This document shows, one piece after another, positions 17,522 through 26,114 of a stretch of DNA of 64,000 bases. The position numbers and the translations under genes are program-made. Numbering within the stretch: position 1 is the first letter of the stretch; each line of letters begins with the position of its first letter. The stretch is from positions 62,001 to 126,000 of the forward strand of contig JAIOAT010000006.1 in assembly GCA_019873685.1 (NCBI GenBank). The letters run 5' to 3'. The stretch comes from Chloroflexota bacterium. Lineage in GTDB: Bacteria; Chloroflexota; Anaerolineae; Aggregatilineales; Ch27. Under the pieces are notes generated by a model. It was not told the origin of the DNA. It saw only the letters and a program-made list of their open reading frames with translations, and did not search any database.

Positions 17522-17626
17522 AGGCAGGAAGGAGAGGCAGGGGACAGGAGACCAGAGGCAAGAAAAAGAGGCAGGAGGCAAGAGACCAGAGGCAAGAGAG
17601 GAGGCCGGGAGGACGGGAGGCCGGAG
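17522..17626. repeat. Purine-rich intergenic repeat copy (a)
   Basis: An almost pure G/A stretch with few C. AGACCAGAGGCAAGA occurs at 17549-17563 and again at 17583-17597, inside a longer degenerate AGGCAGGAGGC pattern ending GGAGGCCGGGAGG. It fills most of the gap between the LON-domain gene and the YfhO gene. Related stretches lie near 8580, 24070, 47200 and 51220. Confidence 0.6.
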
Positions 17627-17725
17627 CAGTGGGCGGCATCGGGATGCGCCCCGGCGGTCAGCGGCAGGCGACGAAGGGGCACGCTATACTCGTGCCCGTG
17701 CCCCTGCCCATCCGGAGCGCCGCGC

Positions 17726-19906
17726 ATGGCCCATTCGCAGCCTGCTTCGACCACTGCCCATTTCCGCGCTGACCTGGCCGCCCTGCTGCTGATCACGCTG
17801 GCGGCGCTGGTCTTTTTCGCCCCGGTCTGGGCGGGGGGCGGCTGGCTGCCCTACGGCGGCGGCGATCTGGTCTCTTTTCTATGGCCGACTTACCGCTTTG
17901 TGGCGCGGCTGCTGCCCGCTGAATTGCCGCTATGGAACCCGCACCAGTACAGCGGTGCGCCCTTCTGGGCGGATAACCAGAGCGGCGTGCTCTACCCGCC
18001 CAATCTGCTGCTCTCCCTGCTGGTGGATGACCTGCCCTACCAGGCGCTGGAGGCGCTGGTGATGGCTCACATCTGGCTGGCCGGGGTTGCCATGTACACC
18101 TGCCTGCGCCTGATCCGCCGCGGCGCTCCGATCCTTCCTGCCCCGGCGGCGGCTGGCGCGATCGCCTTCATGCTCTCCGATGTGTTTGTCACCCACCAGG
18201 GCAACCTCAACCTGATCGCTGTCGCCGCCTGGCTGCCGCTGGTCTTCCTGGGCGTCTGGCGCGGGCTGGAGGTGGCTTACCGTGAGCCGGCGCCATCCGC
18301 GCCGGGCCGGGCGCGTCTCAGCCGGCTGGTGGCGGCGCTGGCTGACCGCTGGGTCGTGCTGGCGGGGGTAGCCTTCGGGCTGGGGACGCTGGCCGGGCAC
18401 GCCCAGATGACGTATTTCACCGCGCTGCTGGTCGGTGGGGCGGGCCTGTGGCGGCTGGGCGGGGCGGCCGCCGGGCGGCGCAGGGCGCAGGCGGTGCGGA
18501 TCGCGGGAAGGTTGCTGTTGATCGGGTTGATCGCGCTGGGCCTGAGCGCGGCGGCGCTGCTGCCAGCGCTGGAGCTGACCGGCTATACCGCCCGCGCCGG
18601 CCTGAGCTATGAGCAGGCCGCGCGGTATAGCCTGCCGCCGCAGGCCCTGATCGGGCTGATCGCGCCGTGGGTCTACGGGCGCGGCCCGCGCGACTTCAGC
18701 GGCGGCTGGGATCGCGTCGAGGTCGGTTACATTGGCGCGCTGGCGCTGGCGTTGGCCGTCATCGGTGCGGCGCAAGGCCTGCGCCGCCGCGACGGACTGG
18801 CCGTCTTCCTGGCACTGGCAGCAGCGCTGAGCTTCCTGCTGGCGCTGGGTGGATACTTCCCCCTCCACCGCCTGGCCTATGCCATCCTGCCCGGCTTCGG
18901 CAGCCTGCGCGCCCCGGCGCGGTTCGTCCTGCTGGCGGATTTCGCCGCGGCGGGCCTGGCTGCGCTGGCGCTGCAAACGCTGACGGCGTACGGCAGTGTG
19001 CTCTGGCGGCGGGCGGGCGGCTGGATCGTCGCCGTACTGGTGGCGGTGGAACTGATCGCCTTTGGCGCAGGGATCGAGGTTCAGGCGGAAGATCCGCGCA
19101 CGGGCTACGATCACGCCGACGCGGTCGCCTGGTTGCAGGCCGCGCCGGACTCGCCCTTCCGTATTGAAGGGGCGACTCCCCGCTGGCAGCCGGATAGCGC
19201 CAGCCTGCACGGCGGGCGGCTGTATGACATCACCGGCGTCAGCAACCCGCTGGCCCTGGCCGCCTATGACGCCTACTACTGGGGCGTGGGTCAACGCGGC
19301 TCGCCGACCTACAACTTCCTGGGGGCCAAGTACGTGATCGCGGCCAGCGGGGACGCGCCGCCGGGCGACGCGACCTTTGTCCCGGTCTATGAGGCTGAGT
19401 CCGACGTGACGATCTACCTCAACACCGGGGCACAGCCGCTGGCCCGGCTGGTTTACCGCGCTGTCCCGGTGGAAACGCCGGAAGCCGCCTGGGAAGCGAT
19501 CCATGCGCCGGACTGGGACGCGAACGCCGTCGTCTATGTGGAGGGCGGCCCGGCGCTGAACGGGGATGCGTCGTCGGGGGGAAGTCTCTTCTTCACTGTG
19601 TACGAACCCAACGCGCTGGCCGTGGTGGTTAACACGTCAGCCCCGGCTTACCTGGTGCTGGCCGAGACCTGGTACCCCGGCTGGCAGGCGTTCATCGACG
19701 GGCAGCCGACCCCGATTTATCGGGCCAACACCGCCTTCCGGGCGGTCTACGTGGCTACGCCGGGCGAGCACACCGTGCTGCTGGCCTTCCGCCCGGCTTC
19801 GGTGGCGATCGGCCTGGCCATCAGCGGCGCGACCATCCTGGCGCTCCCCGGCGCGGCGGTAGCATTCATCCGGCGGCGATACCTCACCCCTCAAAGCCGA
19901 CCATAA
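17726..19906 (+). CDS. YfhO-family membrane protein
   Basis: 726 residues. About ten to twelve membrane helices in the first ~450 residues, with a large first extracytoplasmic loop containing PLWNPHQYSGAPFWADNQSGVLYPPNLL, a YfhO hallmark; a soluble region (about 460-690) and a last helix (about 692-712) before a basic tail RRRYLTPQSRP. YfhO proteins are GT-C-like and in Gram-positive bacteria help glycosylate lipoteichoic acid or other surface polymers. The C-terminal WYPGWQAFIDGQPTPIYRAN is also typical. No sugar-transfer genes adjoin it. GGAG lies 8 bp before the ATG. Confidence 0.88.
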   Translation: MAHSQPASTTAHFRADLAALLLITLAALVFFAPVWAGGGWLPYGGGDLVSFLWPTYRFVARLLPAELPLWNPHQYSGAPFWADNQSGVLYPPNLLLSLLVDDLPYQALEALVMAHIWLAGVAMYTCLRLIRRGAPILPAPAAAGAIAFMLSDVFVTHQGNLNLIAVAAWLPLVFLGVWRGLEVAYREPAPSAPGRARLSRLVAALADRWVVLAGVAFGLGTLAGHAQMTYFTALLVGGAGLWRLGGAAAGRRRAQAVRIAGRLLLIGLIALGLSAAALLPALELTGYTARAGLSYEQAARYSLPPQALIGLIAPWVYGRGPRDFSGGWDRVEVGYIGALALALAVIGAAQGLRRRDGLAVFLALAAALSFLLALGGYFPLHRLAYAILPGFGSLRAPARFVLLADFAAAGLAALALQTLTAYGSVLWRRAGGWIVAVLVAVELIAFGAGIEVQAEDPRTGYDHADAVAWLQAAPDSPFRIEGATPRWQPDSASLHGGRLYDITGVSNPLALAAYDAYYWGVGQRGSPTYNFLGAKYVIAASGDAPPGDATFVPVYEAESDVTIYLNTGAQPLARLVYRAVPVETPEAAWEAIHAPDWDANAVVYVEGGPALNGDASSGGSLFFTVYEPNALAVVVNTSAPAYLVLAETWYPGWQAFIDGQPTPIYRANTAFRAVYVATPGEHTVLLAFRPASVAIGLAISGATILALPGAAVAFIRRRYLTPQSRP

Positions 19907-20063
19907 ATTCCCCTAATGTGGTCCTGGTCCGGCCCGGTCACATCCCCGCTCCAGCAGGCCACTGCTACCCCGTCACGCATGAATAATTTGTAAAAAAACG
20001 ACCAGTTCCCTTTTCTCTATATTACACTTTACTGTAGTCCAGCGTTTCAAGGAGAACACAAAC
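19907..20063 (+). promoter_or_regulatory. AT-rich upstream region of the secreted protein gene
   Basis: About 19978-20040 is strongly AT-rich (poly-A around 19993, TATATT near 20019-20024, TTTACT near 20028) and stands out from the GC-rich surroundings, so a promoter is likely here, but hexamers with correct spacing could not be fixed. AAGGAG at 20049-20054 is the ribosome-binding site for the gene at 20064. Confidence 0.35.
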
Positions 20064-20882
20064 ATGAACCATTCTCTGCGCTTCATCCGCCGACCTGCCA
20101 TGATTAGCCTGTTTCTGGCATTGCTCCTGATCGCCGTGCCGATTGCCCTGGCCGCAACCGTTAATCTTTCCGGGACGCTGAACCCCGGCCCGACCTACAA
20201 CCGGGGGGCCGGTTGCGGCAGTCTCTCTACCTGGGGCACAGCTGTCTACTACACCACCCGCACTATCACTCTGGGCGTTGGCGGGACGCACATTTTTGAG
20301 TTAACCAGTGGCTTCGCTGATCCCTACCTGTTCCTGTACCGCGACAGCTTCAACCCGGCCAGCCCGCTGACTAATTGCGTCGCCTCCGATGACGATAGCG
20401 GCGTTGGTCTGCTGCCGAAAATGACTGCCAACGTACCGGCTGGCAACTACATTCTGGTCATCACCTCCTATAATAACGGGGAGAGCGGCCCCTTCAGCGG
20501 CTACATGTCCGGGCCGGGAATCGGTGTGGTGATTAGCTTCAACGACGGGCGCATCAACCGTTTCGAGCAGTACGCCCAGGCGGCCATCTACGCGGTGGAT
20601 TATGGTACAGGCACGGGCCTGCACATCTACAGTATTGACGAGGCAACCGGCGAGGGCACGCTGGCGCTGGAAGTCACGCCGGAGATGATCGCCGCCGTGC
20701 CGGAGTTGCCTGCCGCCAACACCCTGATCGCCGCCACAGCGGACGGCCGGATCGCGCTCTACCGCCTGACCACCGGCGAGTACCAGGTCAATACCGGGCC
20801 GAATGCTGAAGGCTACATCGATGTGGTGATCTTCGACGAACTGTCGCCGCTGTCCAGCTACTACACCTACCGCTTCCACTAA
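20064..20882 (+). CDS. Secreted protein with pre-peptidase (PPC)-like beta domain
   Basis: 272 residues. The signal peptide (about 8-30, cleaved near ALAAT) is followed by a beta-rich domain with the bacterial pre-peptidase C-terminal look: GGTHIFELTSGFADPYLFLYRDSFNP, CVASDDDSGVGLLPKMTANVPAGNYILVITSYNNGESG (about 72-150). Three Cys (about 52, 110 and one more near the start of the mature protein) may form a disulfide. The second half (about 155-270) is acidic and describes no known family. PPC domains usually sit next to proteases, but no protease domain is here. It is likely a free extracellular or wall-associated protein. A strong terminator follows. Confidence 0.75.
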   Translation: MNHSLRFIRRPAMISLFLALLLIAVPIALAATVNLSGTLNPGPTYNRGAGCGSLSTWGTAVYYTTRTITLGVGGTHIFELTSGFADPYLFLYRDSFNPASPLTNCVASDDDSGVGLLPKMTANVPAGNYILVITSYNNGESGPFSGYMSGPGIGVVISFNDGRINRFEQYAQAAIYAVDYGTGTGLHIYSIDEATGEGTLALEVTPEMIAAVPELPAANTLIAATADGRIALYRLTTGEYQVNTGPNAEGYIDVVIFDELSPLSSYYTYRFH

Positions 20883-20900
20883 ACGTAGCCGGGAACACTG

Positions 20901-20931
20901 CACGGGGGCCTGCCAGCCGCAGGCCCCCGTG
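20901..20931 (+). terminator. Strong hairpin after the secreted protein gene
   Basis: CACGGGGGCCTGC and GCAGGCCCCCGTG pair over 13 bp with a 5-base loop, followed by TTGATT. It lies between the convergent genes ending at 20882 and 20977 and could serve both. Confidence 0.75.
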
Positions 20932-20976
20932 TTGATTCGCGGTATTGTCCGGCGTTCGGAGCAGCCCTGCCCGGCG

Positions 20977-23889
20977 TCACTTCTTCAGCCGGGCGGCCAG
21001 GACCTGCGCCGGATGCAGCGCCTGCCGCCCGGTGAAGTCCTTGATCTGGTGGCGGCAACTGGTCCCCGCCGCGACGATCGTCGCCTCCGGGCGCGTGCTA
21101 TCGACCGCCGGGATCAGGCGGCGGAAGGCCATCTCTTTGGAGAGGGCGTAGTGCTCCTTCTCGTAGCCGAAGGCCCCGGCCATCCCGCAGCAGCCCGAAT
21201 CGACTTCTTCCACACCCTGGTGGGCCAGCCCCAGCGCCCGGTGCGCCGGTTTGGTGCCGACCAGCGCCTTCTGATGGCAGTGGCCGTGTAACAGGCAGGG
21301 CGCGGAGTCCGGCTCAAAGAGATCAGCCCACTCGTCGGCGTGCAGGGCGGCGAATTCCTCGAAGGTATAGGTGTTGAAGGCTACCGCCTGCCGGTCAGGG
21401 TGATCGCTCAGGTACTGGTGTTCGTCGCGGATGGTCAGGATGCAGGACGGCTCCAGCCCGACGATGGGGATGCCTGCCCGCCCGTAAGGAGCCAGGATAT
21501 CCATCACCCGGTCGGCGGCGGCCCTGGCCTGTTTGACAAAGCCTTTGGAGAGGTACGTCCGCCCGCAGCAGGCGTAGGGCGGGATGATCACCTCGTAACC
21601 GGCGGCGGTCAGCACGTCAAAGGCAGCCTGGGCGATGGCCGTCTCGTTGTAGTTAGCCCAGGTGTCCACGTACAGCACGACCTTGTTGCCGGTTGGCGCT
21701 GATTCCGGCTTGTGGCTCAGGAATGCCCTTTCGAAGCGCGGCAACTTGCGCCGCCGGTCGATGCCCAGCGTCACATCCAGCAGGACGGCGGTCAGGCGGT
21801 TCTGCAGGACAGCGTTAGCCAGCGGATGGAACAGGCTGCCCAGCCGGCTGAAGGCCGGCATGTTGGCAAAGAGCCAGGTGCGCAGCGAAGGCCGGGCGTG
21901 CTGGTAGCGGTGGGCCTGCCATTCCAGCTTGATCTTGGCCATGTCCACCGCGGAGGGGCACTCCGCCTTGCAGGCCTTGCAGGAGATGCACAGTTCCATG
22001 GCCTCGGCCAGCCGGTCGCCAAAGAGTTGATCGCGGGGGATCAGGCCGCTCATGGCTGCCCGCAGCAGGTTGGCCCGCCCGCGCGTGCTGTACTCCTCCT
22101 CGCGGGTGACCATGTAGCTGGGGCACATCGTCGCTGCGTCCAGCTTGCGGCAATCCCCGGCGCCGTTGCACATCTCAATCGCCCCGGCGTAGCCAAAGTC
22201 CGCTGACCAGTCCAGATGCTCATAAAGCGGCAGGGTGGTGTAATCCGGGCCGAAGCGCAGGTGCTCGGTCATCGGCGGCGCATCGACGATGTTGCCGGGG
22301 TTCAGGCGGTTCTCCGGATCAAAGGCGGCCTTGACCTGCCGGAAAGCTTCGTAAACCTCGTCGCCGAAGAAGTGACGGTTGAGCCAGGAGCGCGAACGGC
22401 CATCCCCGTGCTCGCTGCTCCACGCCCCGCCGTACCTGACCGCCAGATCGCAGGCCGTACGCGACAGGTAGACCATCTTCTGGATGTCGTCCTCAGCCTT
22501 CAGGTTGAGGATCGGGCGGACATGCAGGCAGCCAGCGCTGACATGGGCGTAAGTCGCCAGCGTGACCGCCACCTCATCTGCCGCACGTTGCAGATCGCGC
22601 ACGTAGGCGGCCAGATGCTCCACCGGCACGGCCACATCCTCGATGAATGGCACCGGCTTGGCGTCCCCGCGCAGGCTCATCAGCAATCCCAGCCCGGCCT
22701 TGCGCACAGCCCACACATTGGCCTGGGAAGCGGCGTCGAGCATGCGGGGGCGGTAATCGCTGGCGGGGATGCCACGGGCGGTAATCTGGGCGTCCAGCCG
22801 GTCGAGCTTACGCACCAGGTCGGCCTCGTCCTCGCCATAGAACTCCGTGATCAGGATGACAGCAGGATCGCCGCTGACGAAAGACAGGCGCGGCGCCCAC
22901 GAGGGCGACTGGCGGCACAGGTTCATCTGCATCCGGTCGAGCAGCTCCACCGCGCTCGGCTCCACCTCCAGCAGCGCCGGGACGGATTCCAGCGCGGCGT
23001 TGAGATCGTCAAAGTGCAGGATGGTCAGCGCCCGCTGGCGGGGCCGCGGCACCAGGTTGAGCGTCACGCTAAGGATCGCGCCCAGCGTGCCCTCGCTGCC
23101 AACTATCAGCCGGGCCAGGTTGAAGCGCGGGTCTGTCCAGCGGATGGGGGCCAGGGGAATCTGGCTGGTGTCGCCGGTTAGCAGGCGGTCGAGGTTGTAG
23201 CCGCCGCAGCGCCGCCAGGTGCGCGGCAGCCGGGCGCGGATGGCCGCTTCCTTCTGCGCCAGGATGGCCGGGATGTGGCGGTAGATCTGACCTTCCAGCG
23301 TGTCCTGCGCGGCCTTCTGGCCGATCACCGCGTCCTCCACCGGGCCGAAGGTGACCACGCTGCCATCAGCCAGGACGACATCCATGCTAATCACATGGTC
23401 AGCGGTCATGCCGTAGAGGATGCTGTGCGAGCCAGTGGAGTTATTGCCGCAGATGCCGCCCAGGGTAGCGCGGTTGTCAGTAGCCGGGTCGGGGCCGAAC
23501 ATCAACCCGCGCTGGGCCATGGCGCTGTTCAGGCGGGCCAGGATCAGGCCAGTCTGGGCTTTGACCCATCGCTCTGGCGCGTTGACCTCCAGGATGCGGC
23601 CCAGATGCGACATGTCGATGATCACCGCCTCGTTGACCGTCTGGCCGTCGAGGCTGGTGCCGCTGCCGCGCGGCAGGACGGGCAGGTGGTAGCGGGCGGC
23701 AGTCTCCATCGTGGCGATCACATCTTCCGGCGCTTCTGCCAGCACGACGGCCAGCGGCATCACCTGGTAGATGCTGGCATCAGTGCTGTACAGGACGCGG
23801 TTGAAGTGATCGGTGCGGATAGCGCCCTTCAGGCGTGGGCGCAACTCGGCGGCGAAATCCTCAACGGCATAGGTTTGCGTGGAAACCAT
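20977..23889 (-). CDS. FAD-linked oxidoreductase with Fe-S and CCG domains (YdiJ-like 2-hydroxyacid dehydrogenase)
   Basis: 970 residues. An FAD-binding PCMH domain (about 45-270, PRGSGTSLDGQTVN, GSEGTLGAI) and FAD-oxidase C-terminal domain (to ~530) are fused to two Cys clusters: CNGAGDCRKLDAATMCPSYM (near 575) and CISCKACKAECPSAVD (near 635), then two CCG regions (YACCGRTYLSKGF, DSGCCGMAGAFGYE) that bind further Fe-S or partner. This equals GlcD plus GlcF in one chain, as in YdiJ of E. coli, which oxidises D-2-hydroxyglutarate. Substrate here is likely D-lactate, glycolate or D-2-hydroxyglutarate; electrons would go to quinone or an electron-transfer protein. It stands alone. Confidence 0.9.
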   Translation of the reverse strand: MVSTQTYAVEDFAAELRPRLKGAIRTDHFNRVLYSTDASIYQVMPLAVVLAEAPEDVIATMETAARYHLPVLPRGSGTSLDGQTVNEAVIIDMSHLGRILEVNAPERWVKAQTGLILARLNSAMAQRGLMFGPDPATDNRATLGGICGNNSTGSHSILYGMTADHVISMDVVLADGSVVTFGPVEDAVIGQKAAQDTLEGQIYRHIPAILAQKEAAIRARLPRTWRRCGGYNLDRLLTGDTSQIPLAPIRWTDPRFNLARLIVGSEGTLGAILSVTLNLVPRPRQRALTILHFDDLNAALESVPALLEVEPSAVELLDRMQMNLCRQSPSWAPRLSFVSGDPAVILITEFYGEDEADLVRKLDRLDAQITARGIPASDYRPRMLDAASQANVWAVRKAGLGLLMSLRGDAKPVPFIEDVAVPVEHLAAYVRDLQRAADEVAVTLATYAHVSAGCLHVRPILNLKAEDDIQKMVYLSRTACDLAVRYGGAWSSEHGDGRSRSWLNRHFFGDEVYEAFRQVKAAFDPENRLNPGNIVDAPPMTEHLRFGPDYTTLPLYEHLDWSADFGYAGAIEMCNGAGDCRKLDAATMCPSYMVTREEEYSTRGRANLLRAAMSGLIPRDQLFGDRLAEAMELCISCKACKAECPSAVDMAKIKLEWQAHRYQHARPSLRTWLFANMPAFSRLGSLFHPLANAVLQNRLTAVLLDVTLGIDRRRKLPRFERAFLSHKPESAPTGNKVVLYVDTWANYNETAIAQAAFDVLTAAGYEVIIPPYACCGRTYLSKGFVKQARAAADRVMDILAPYGRAGIPIVGLEPSCILTIRDEHQYLSDHPDRQAVAFNTYTFEEFAALHADEWADLFEPDSAPCLLHGHCHQKALVGTKPAHRALGLAHQGVEEVDSGCCGMAGAFGYEKEHYALSKEMAFRRLIPAVDSTRPEATIVAAGTSCRHQIKDFTGRQALHPAQVLAARLKK

Positions 23890-24348
23890 AAGCGTTCTTG
23901 CTCCAGGTGATCGCGGTCGTGTGGTACGGCTGGGTGCATACGGGCGTTGCAGATACCCCGATTATACTCCCTTCGCCCGGCCAGGTCCTTGCACCCCGAT
24001 AGCAGCGGGAACAGCAGGCGGAAAGCAGAAGGCCGGTGGCGTGGCGGGGCCGCCTCCAGCCTCCCGGCCTCCCGGTCTCTTCTTGTGGCTATTGCCGGAA
24101 TCTCCGGCGGGCTGCGCCCGCGCCGCCAGAGAATCGGCTTATGCCCTTTTGTCCACTTTCCAGTATAGTTAGGGAGAGTCCAGCGTTCGCCGACTTCTGC
24201 AACGTCGTTAGAAAGCGCCATCCGGCGGCGGGCCAGGGTTGCCGGTGGCGGGCGTGCAGGCCGATTTCCCGGTTCTGCCGTGACCGGCGAACCGGCATAT
24301 AGTGTGCTATTTCCTTCTGACCTGCGTAGATGTAAGGAGTGATGGTTT
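23890..24348. other. 459-bp gap with repeat and candidate promoter
   Basis: I see no convincing gene here. The left part lies upstream of the minus-strand dehydrogenase; ATTATAC at 23960-23966 read on the minus strand gives TATAAT, a plausible -10 for that gene. The middle holds a purine/pyrimidine-rich repeat (24000-24090). TATAGT at 24297-24302 may be the -10 of the HhH gene, and AAGGAG at 24333-24338 is its ribosome-binding site. Confidence 0.45.
24000..24090. repeat. Purine-rich intergenic repeat copy (d), opposite orientation
   Basis: The C/T-rich half at 24050-24085 is the complement of the GGAGGC-type repeats. CCCGGCCTCCCGGTCTCT at 24063-24080 is the exact reverse complement of 8578-8595, an 18-base identity in unrelated intergenic DNA 15 kb away. 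Confidence 0.5.
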
Positions 24349-25035
24349 ATGTTTCGGCGCAACCTGATTCTTGTGGGGCTGCTGCTTGGCAGCCTGAGCC
24401 AGCTTGGGTTTTCCGGTCTTCAGCAGCAAGCTGCCAGCGATCAGCTGGGCTTCTGGCTGATTCTGTTTGTTGCCGCCGTTGTGCTGGTGGTGCTGTTATG
24501 GTGGGCGCTGCGCGGATCGGCGCGTTCTGCACAGGGCTACCGCCCCGGCGTCAGCCGCGTTGAGGAGGCGGCACATCCCGCTGAGCCGGTTGCCGCCGCC
24601 GAAGCGAAAGCGGTTGAGGCCGCCGTTGCGCCAGAACCACCAGCGACCGTTGAACCAGCGCCTGCGGAGGCTGAGCCTGTGGCGGTTGCTGAGGAGGTTA
24701 CTCCCCCTGCTGAGCCGGTTGCACCGACCCCGGCGCAGGAGCCTGTGGTCAGCGAGGCGGCTGCAACCGCCGCGCCCGATGATCTGCGGCGCATCGAAGG
24801 CATCGGCCCCAAGGTTGACGCTGCCCTGCGGGCGATGGGCATCACGACCTTCGCCCAGCTTGCTGCCGCCGACCCGGACAGGCTGGAGGCCGACCTGCGG
24901 GCGGCGGGTGTGCGCATCCTCCCCGGCGCGCCCAGAACCTGGCCGGAGCAGGCGGCGCTGGCGGCTAAGGGCGATTGGGAGGGCTTTGAGAAGCTGGCCA
25001 GCCAGCTGAAGGGTGGCCGTCGTAGCCGGGAATAA
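24349..25035 (+). CDS. Membrane-anchored helix-hairpin-helix protein
   Basis: 228 residues. One membrane helix (about 35-55), then a long Ala/Pro/Glu/Val-rich linker (about 70-145) and a C-terminal helix-hairpin-helix domain: DDLRRIEGIGPKVDAALRAMGITTFAQLAAADPDRLEADLRAAGVRI (about 145-191), followed by WPEQAALAAKGDWEGFEKLASQL. This is the DUF4332/HhH_5-like domain often annotated as predicted flap-endonuclease-like 5' nuclease, though no nuclease residues are evident; DNA or RNA binding is the safer reading. An anchored HhH on a flexible arm could tether nucleic acid to the membrane. AAGGAG precedes the ATG and a terminator follows. Confidence 0.8.
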   Translation: MFRRNLILVGLLLGSLSQLGFSGLQQQAASDQLGFWLILFVAAVVLVVLLWWALRGSARSAQGYRPGVSRVEEAAHPAEPVAAAEAKAVEAAVAPEPPATVEPAPAEAEPVAVAEEVTPPAEPVAPTPAQEPVVSEAAATAAPDDLRRIEGIGPKVDAALRAMGITTFAQLAAADPDRLEADLRAAGVRILPGAPRTWPEQAALAAKGDWEGFEKLASQLKGGRRSRE

Positions 25036-25065
25036 GCGGCAAGCAGCAATCCGGCAGGGTGTGAG

Positions 25066-25097
25066 CATCGGGGGCGCGGTAGCGCCCTCGATGTTTT
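25066..25097 (+). terminator. Terminator of the HhH gene
   Basis: CATCGGGGGCGC pairs with GCGCCCTCGATG (12 bp with one G-T wobble, loop GGTA), followed by TTTT. Confidence 0.8.
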
Positions 25098-25295
25098 CCG
25101 GCGCTGGAGTCCGTCACGGGCTGGCTTTCACTGCCCCTGTTGTACCTGTTTTCTGTCATTTTCCAGGAAAAGCATGAAAAAAGTGTGACATTGGCCGCCC
25201 TGATGCGGTTTTAGAGGCGAAGTCAGATGGCGAACAGGGGCCCCTGTGATGCCGACAGTATCCGACATCCAACATAGTCACAAGGAGAGCTGAGC

Positions 25296-25640
25296 ATGTC
25301 TGACAGGGTGGTGAGCAAAGGGATGGCAGTGATTGTGCTGGTGGCGCTGCTGGCGATGGCGTCAGTGGCCGCGGCGCAGGGCGGTGGGGACCGCCTGCGC
25401 CAGCAGGATCGCGATCAGATCATGCTGCAGGATTGCGACTGCGTGCCCGATCAGCTGCGCCTGCGCGTTCAGGACGGCCTGCAGGATGGGGAGCCTGACC
25501 GGCTGCGCCTGCGCGACTGCGACTGCGATTGCGATGGGGTGCCTGACCAGCTGCGCCTGCGCGATCGGACTCAGGACTGCCTCTCCGGCTGCGAGCCGGT
25601 GCTGCTGCGGCAGCAGCTTCAGGTACGGCTGGGCCGTTAG
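25296..25640 (+). CDS. Small secreted Cys/Asp/Arg repeat protein (TSP3-like calcium motif)
   Basis: 114 residues. A signal peptide (1-27, ends AAAQ) precedes a mature chain of ~87 residues made almost only of Asp, Arg, Leu, Gln and Cys. PDQLRLR (51-57), PDRLRLR (67-73) and PDQLRLR (83-89) recur exactly every 16 residues. Between them are DCDC (46-49) and DCDCDCDGVPD (74-84), the last fitting the D-x-D-x-D-G-x-x-D spacing of thrombospondin type-3 calcium loops with Cys in the variable positions. Seven Cys suggest disulfides or metal binding. AAGGAG lies before the ATG and a strong hairpin follows, so it looks expressed as its own unit. I know no family for it. Confidence 0.7.
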   Translation: MSDRVVSKGMAVIVLVALLAMASVAAAQGGGDRLRQQDRDQIMLQDCDCVPDQLRLRVQDGLQDGEPDRLRLRDCDCDCDGVPDQLRLRDRTQDCLSGCEPVLLRQQLQVRLGR

Positions 25641-25669
25641 CCGCTCGCTGGTCGGCGCTGAAAAAAGCT

Positions 25670-25703
25670 ACAGGCTGTCCCGCTAACGGGGCAGCCTGTG
25701 CGT
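25670..25703. terminator. Bidirectional terminator
   Basis: ACAGGCTGTCCCG and CGGGGCAGCCTGT form a 13-bp stem (one wobble) with a CTAA loop. GCGTTTT follows on the plus strand and AGCTTTTTT on the minus strand, so it can end both the small secreted protein gene and the convergent GYD gene. Confidence 0.85.
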
Positions 25704-25730
25704 TTTCCTGTCCTTCTTGTGGCGGTGGTT

Positions 25731-26015
25731 CTACTTGAGGGCGGCGATCAACGAGTCGATGTCGATGGCCGGCAGGGTGGTCAGCCGGATTGTCCCGCGC
25801 GAGGCCAGTTCCGCGGAAACACGGGCGATGGCCAGGTTATCCGCAGCTTCCACGATGTTGACAAAATCGTACGGGCCGAGCGTGGCGTACTGGGCCACGA
25901 CCTTGACCCCCAGCGTCTCCAGTTCAGCGTTGACCTCTTTGATCCGTTCCGGATTGTGCTTGATCGTCTTGGAGCCTTCGTCGGTCAGGTTGCTGAGCAT
26001 GACATACGTGGGCAT
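25731..26015 (-). CDS. GYD-domain protein
   Basis: 94 residues from the ATG at 26015, preferred to one seven codons upstream because AGGAGG sits 5 bp before it. The sequence PTYVMLSNLTDEGSKTIKHNPERIKEVNAELETLGVKVVAQYATLGPYDFVNIVEA is a typical GYD (ferredoxin-fold) domain with the conserved GPYD replacing GxYD. These small proteins are likely oligomeric and of unknown role. It is followed by a strong bidirectional terminator and seems monocistronic. Confidence 0.88.
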   Translation of the reverse strand: MPTYVMLSNLTDEGSKTIKHNPERIKEVNAELETLGVKVVAQYATLGPYDFVNIVEAADNLAIARVSAELASRGTIRLTTLPAIDIDSLIAALK

Positions 26016-26114
26016 GGCTGCCTCCTGTGCGCTCAAGCCGGCGATACATTCAGTGTAGCACGAAACCCGTCCGGCTTCAGGCCGCGTGGGCAGCCCACGC
26101 AGGGCAGCCGTCCC

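Noticed and set aside
17930-19504. Long open minus-strand frame of 524 codons opposite the YfhO gene
   Set aside because: Product is Arg/Gln/Gly-rich with no domain, no signal, and the plus strand encodes a clear membrane protein. High GC lowers stop frequency on the opposite strand.
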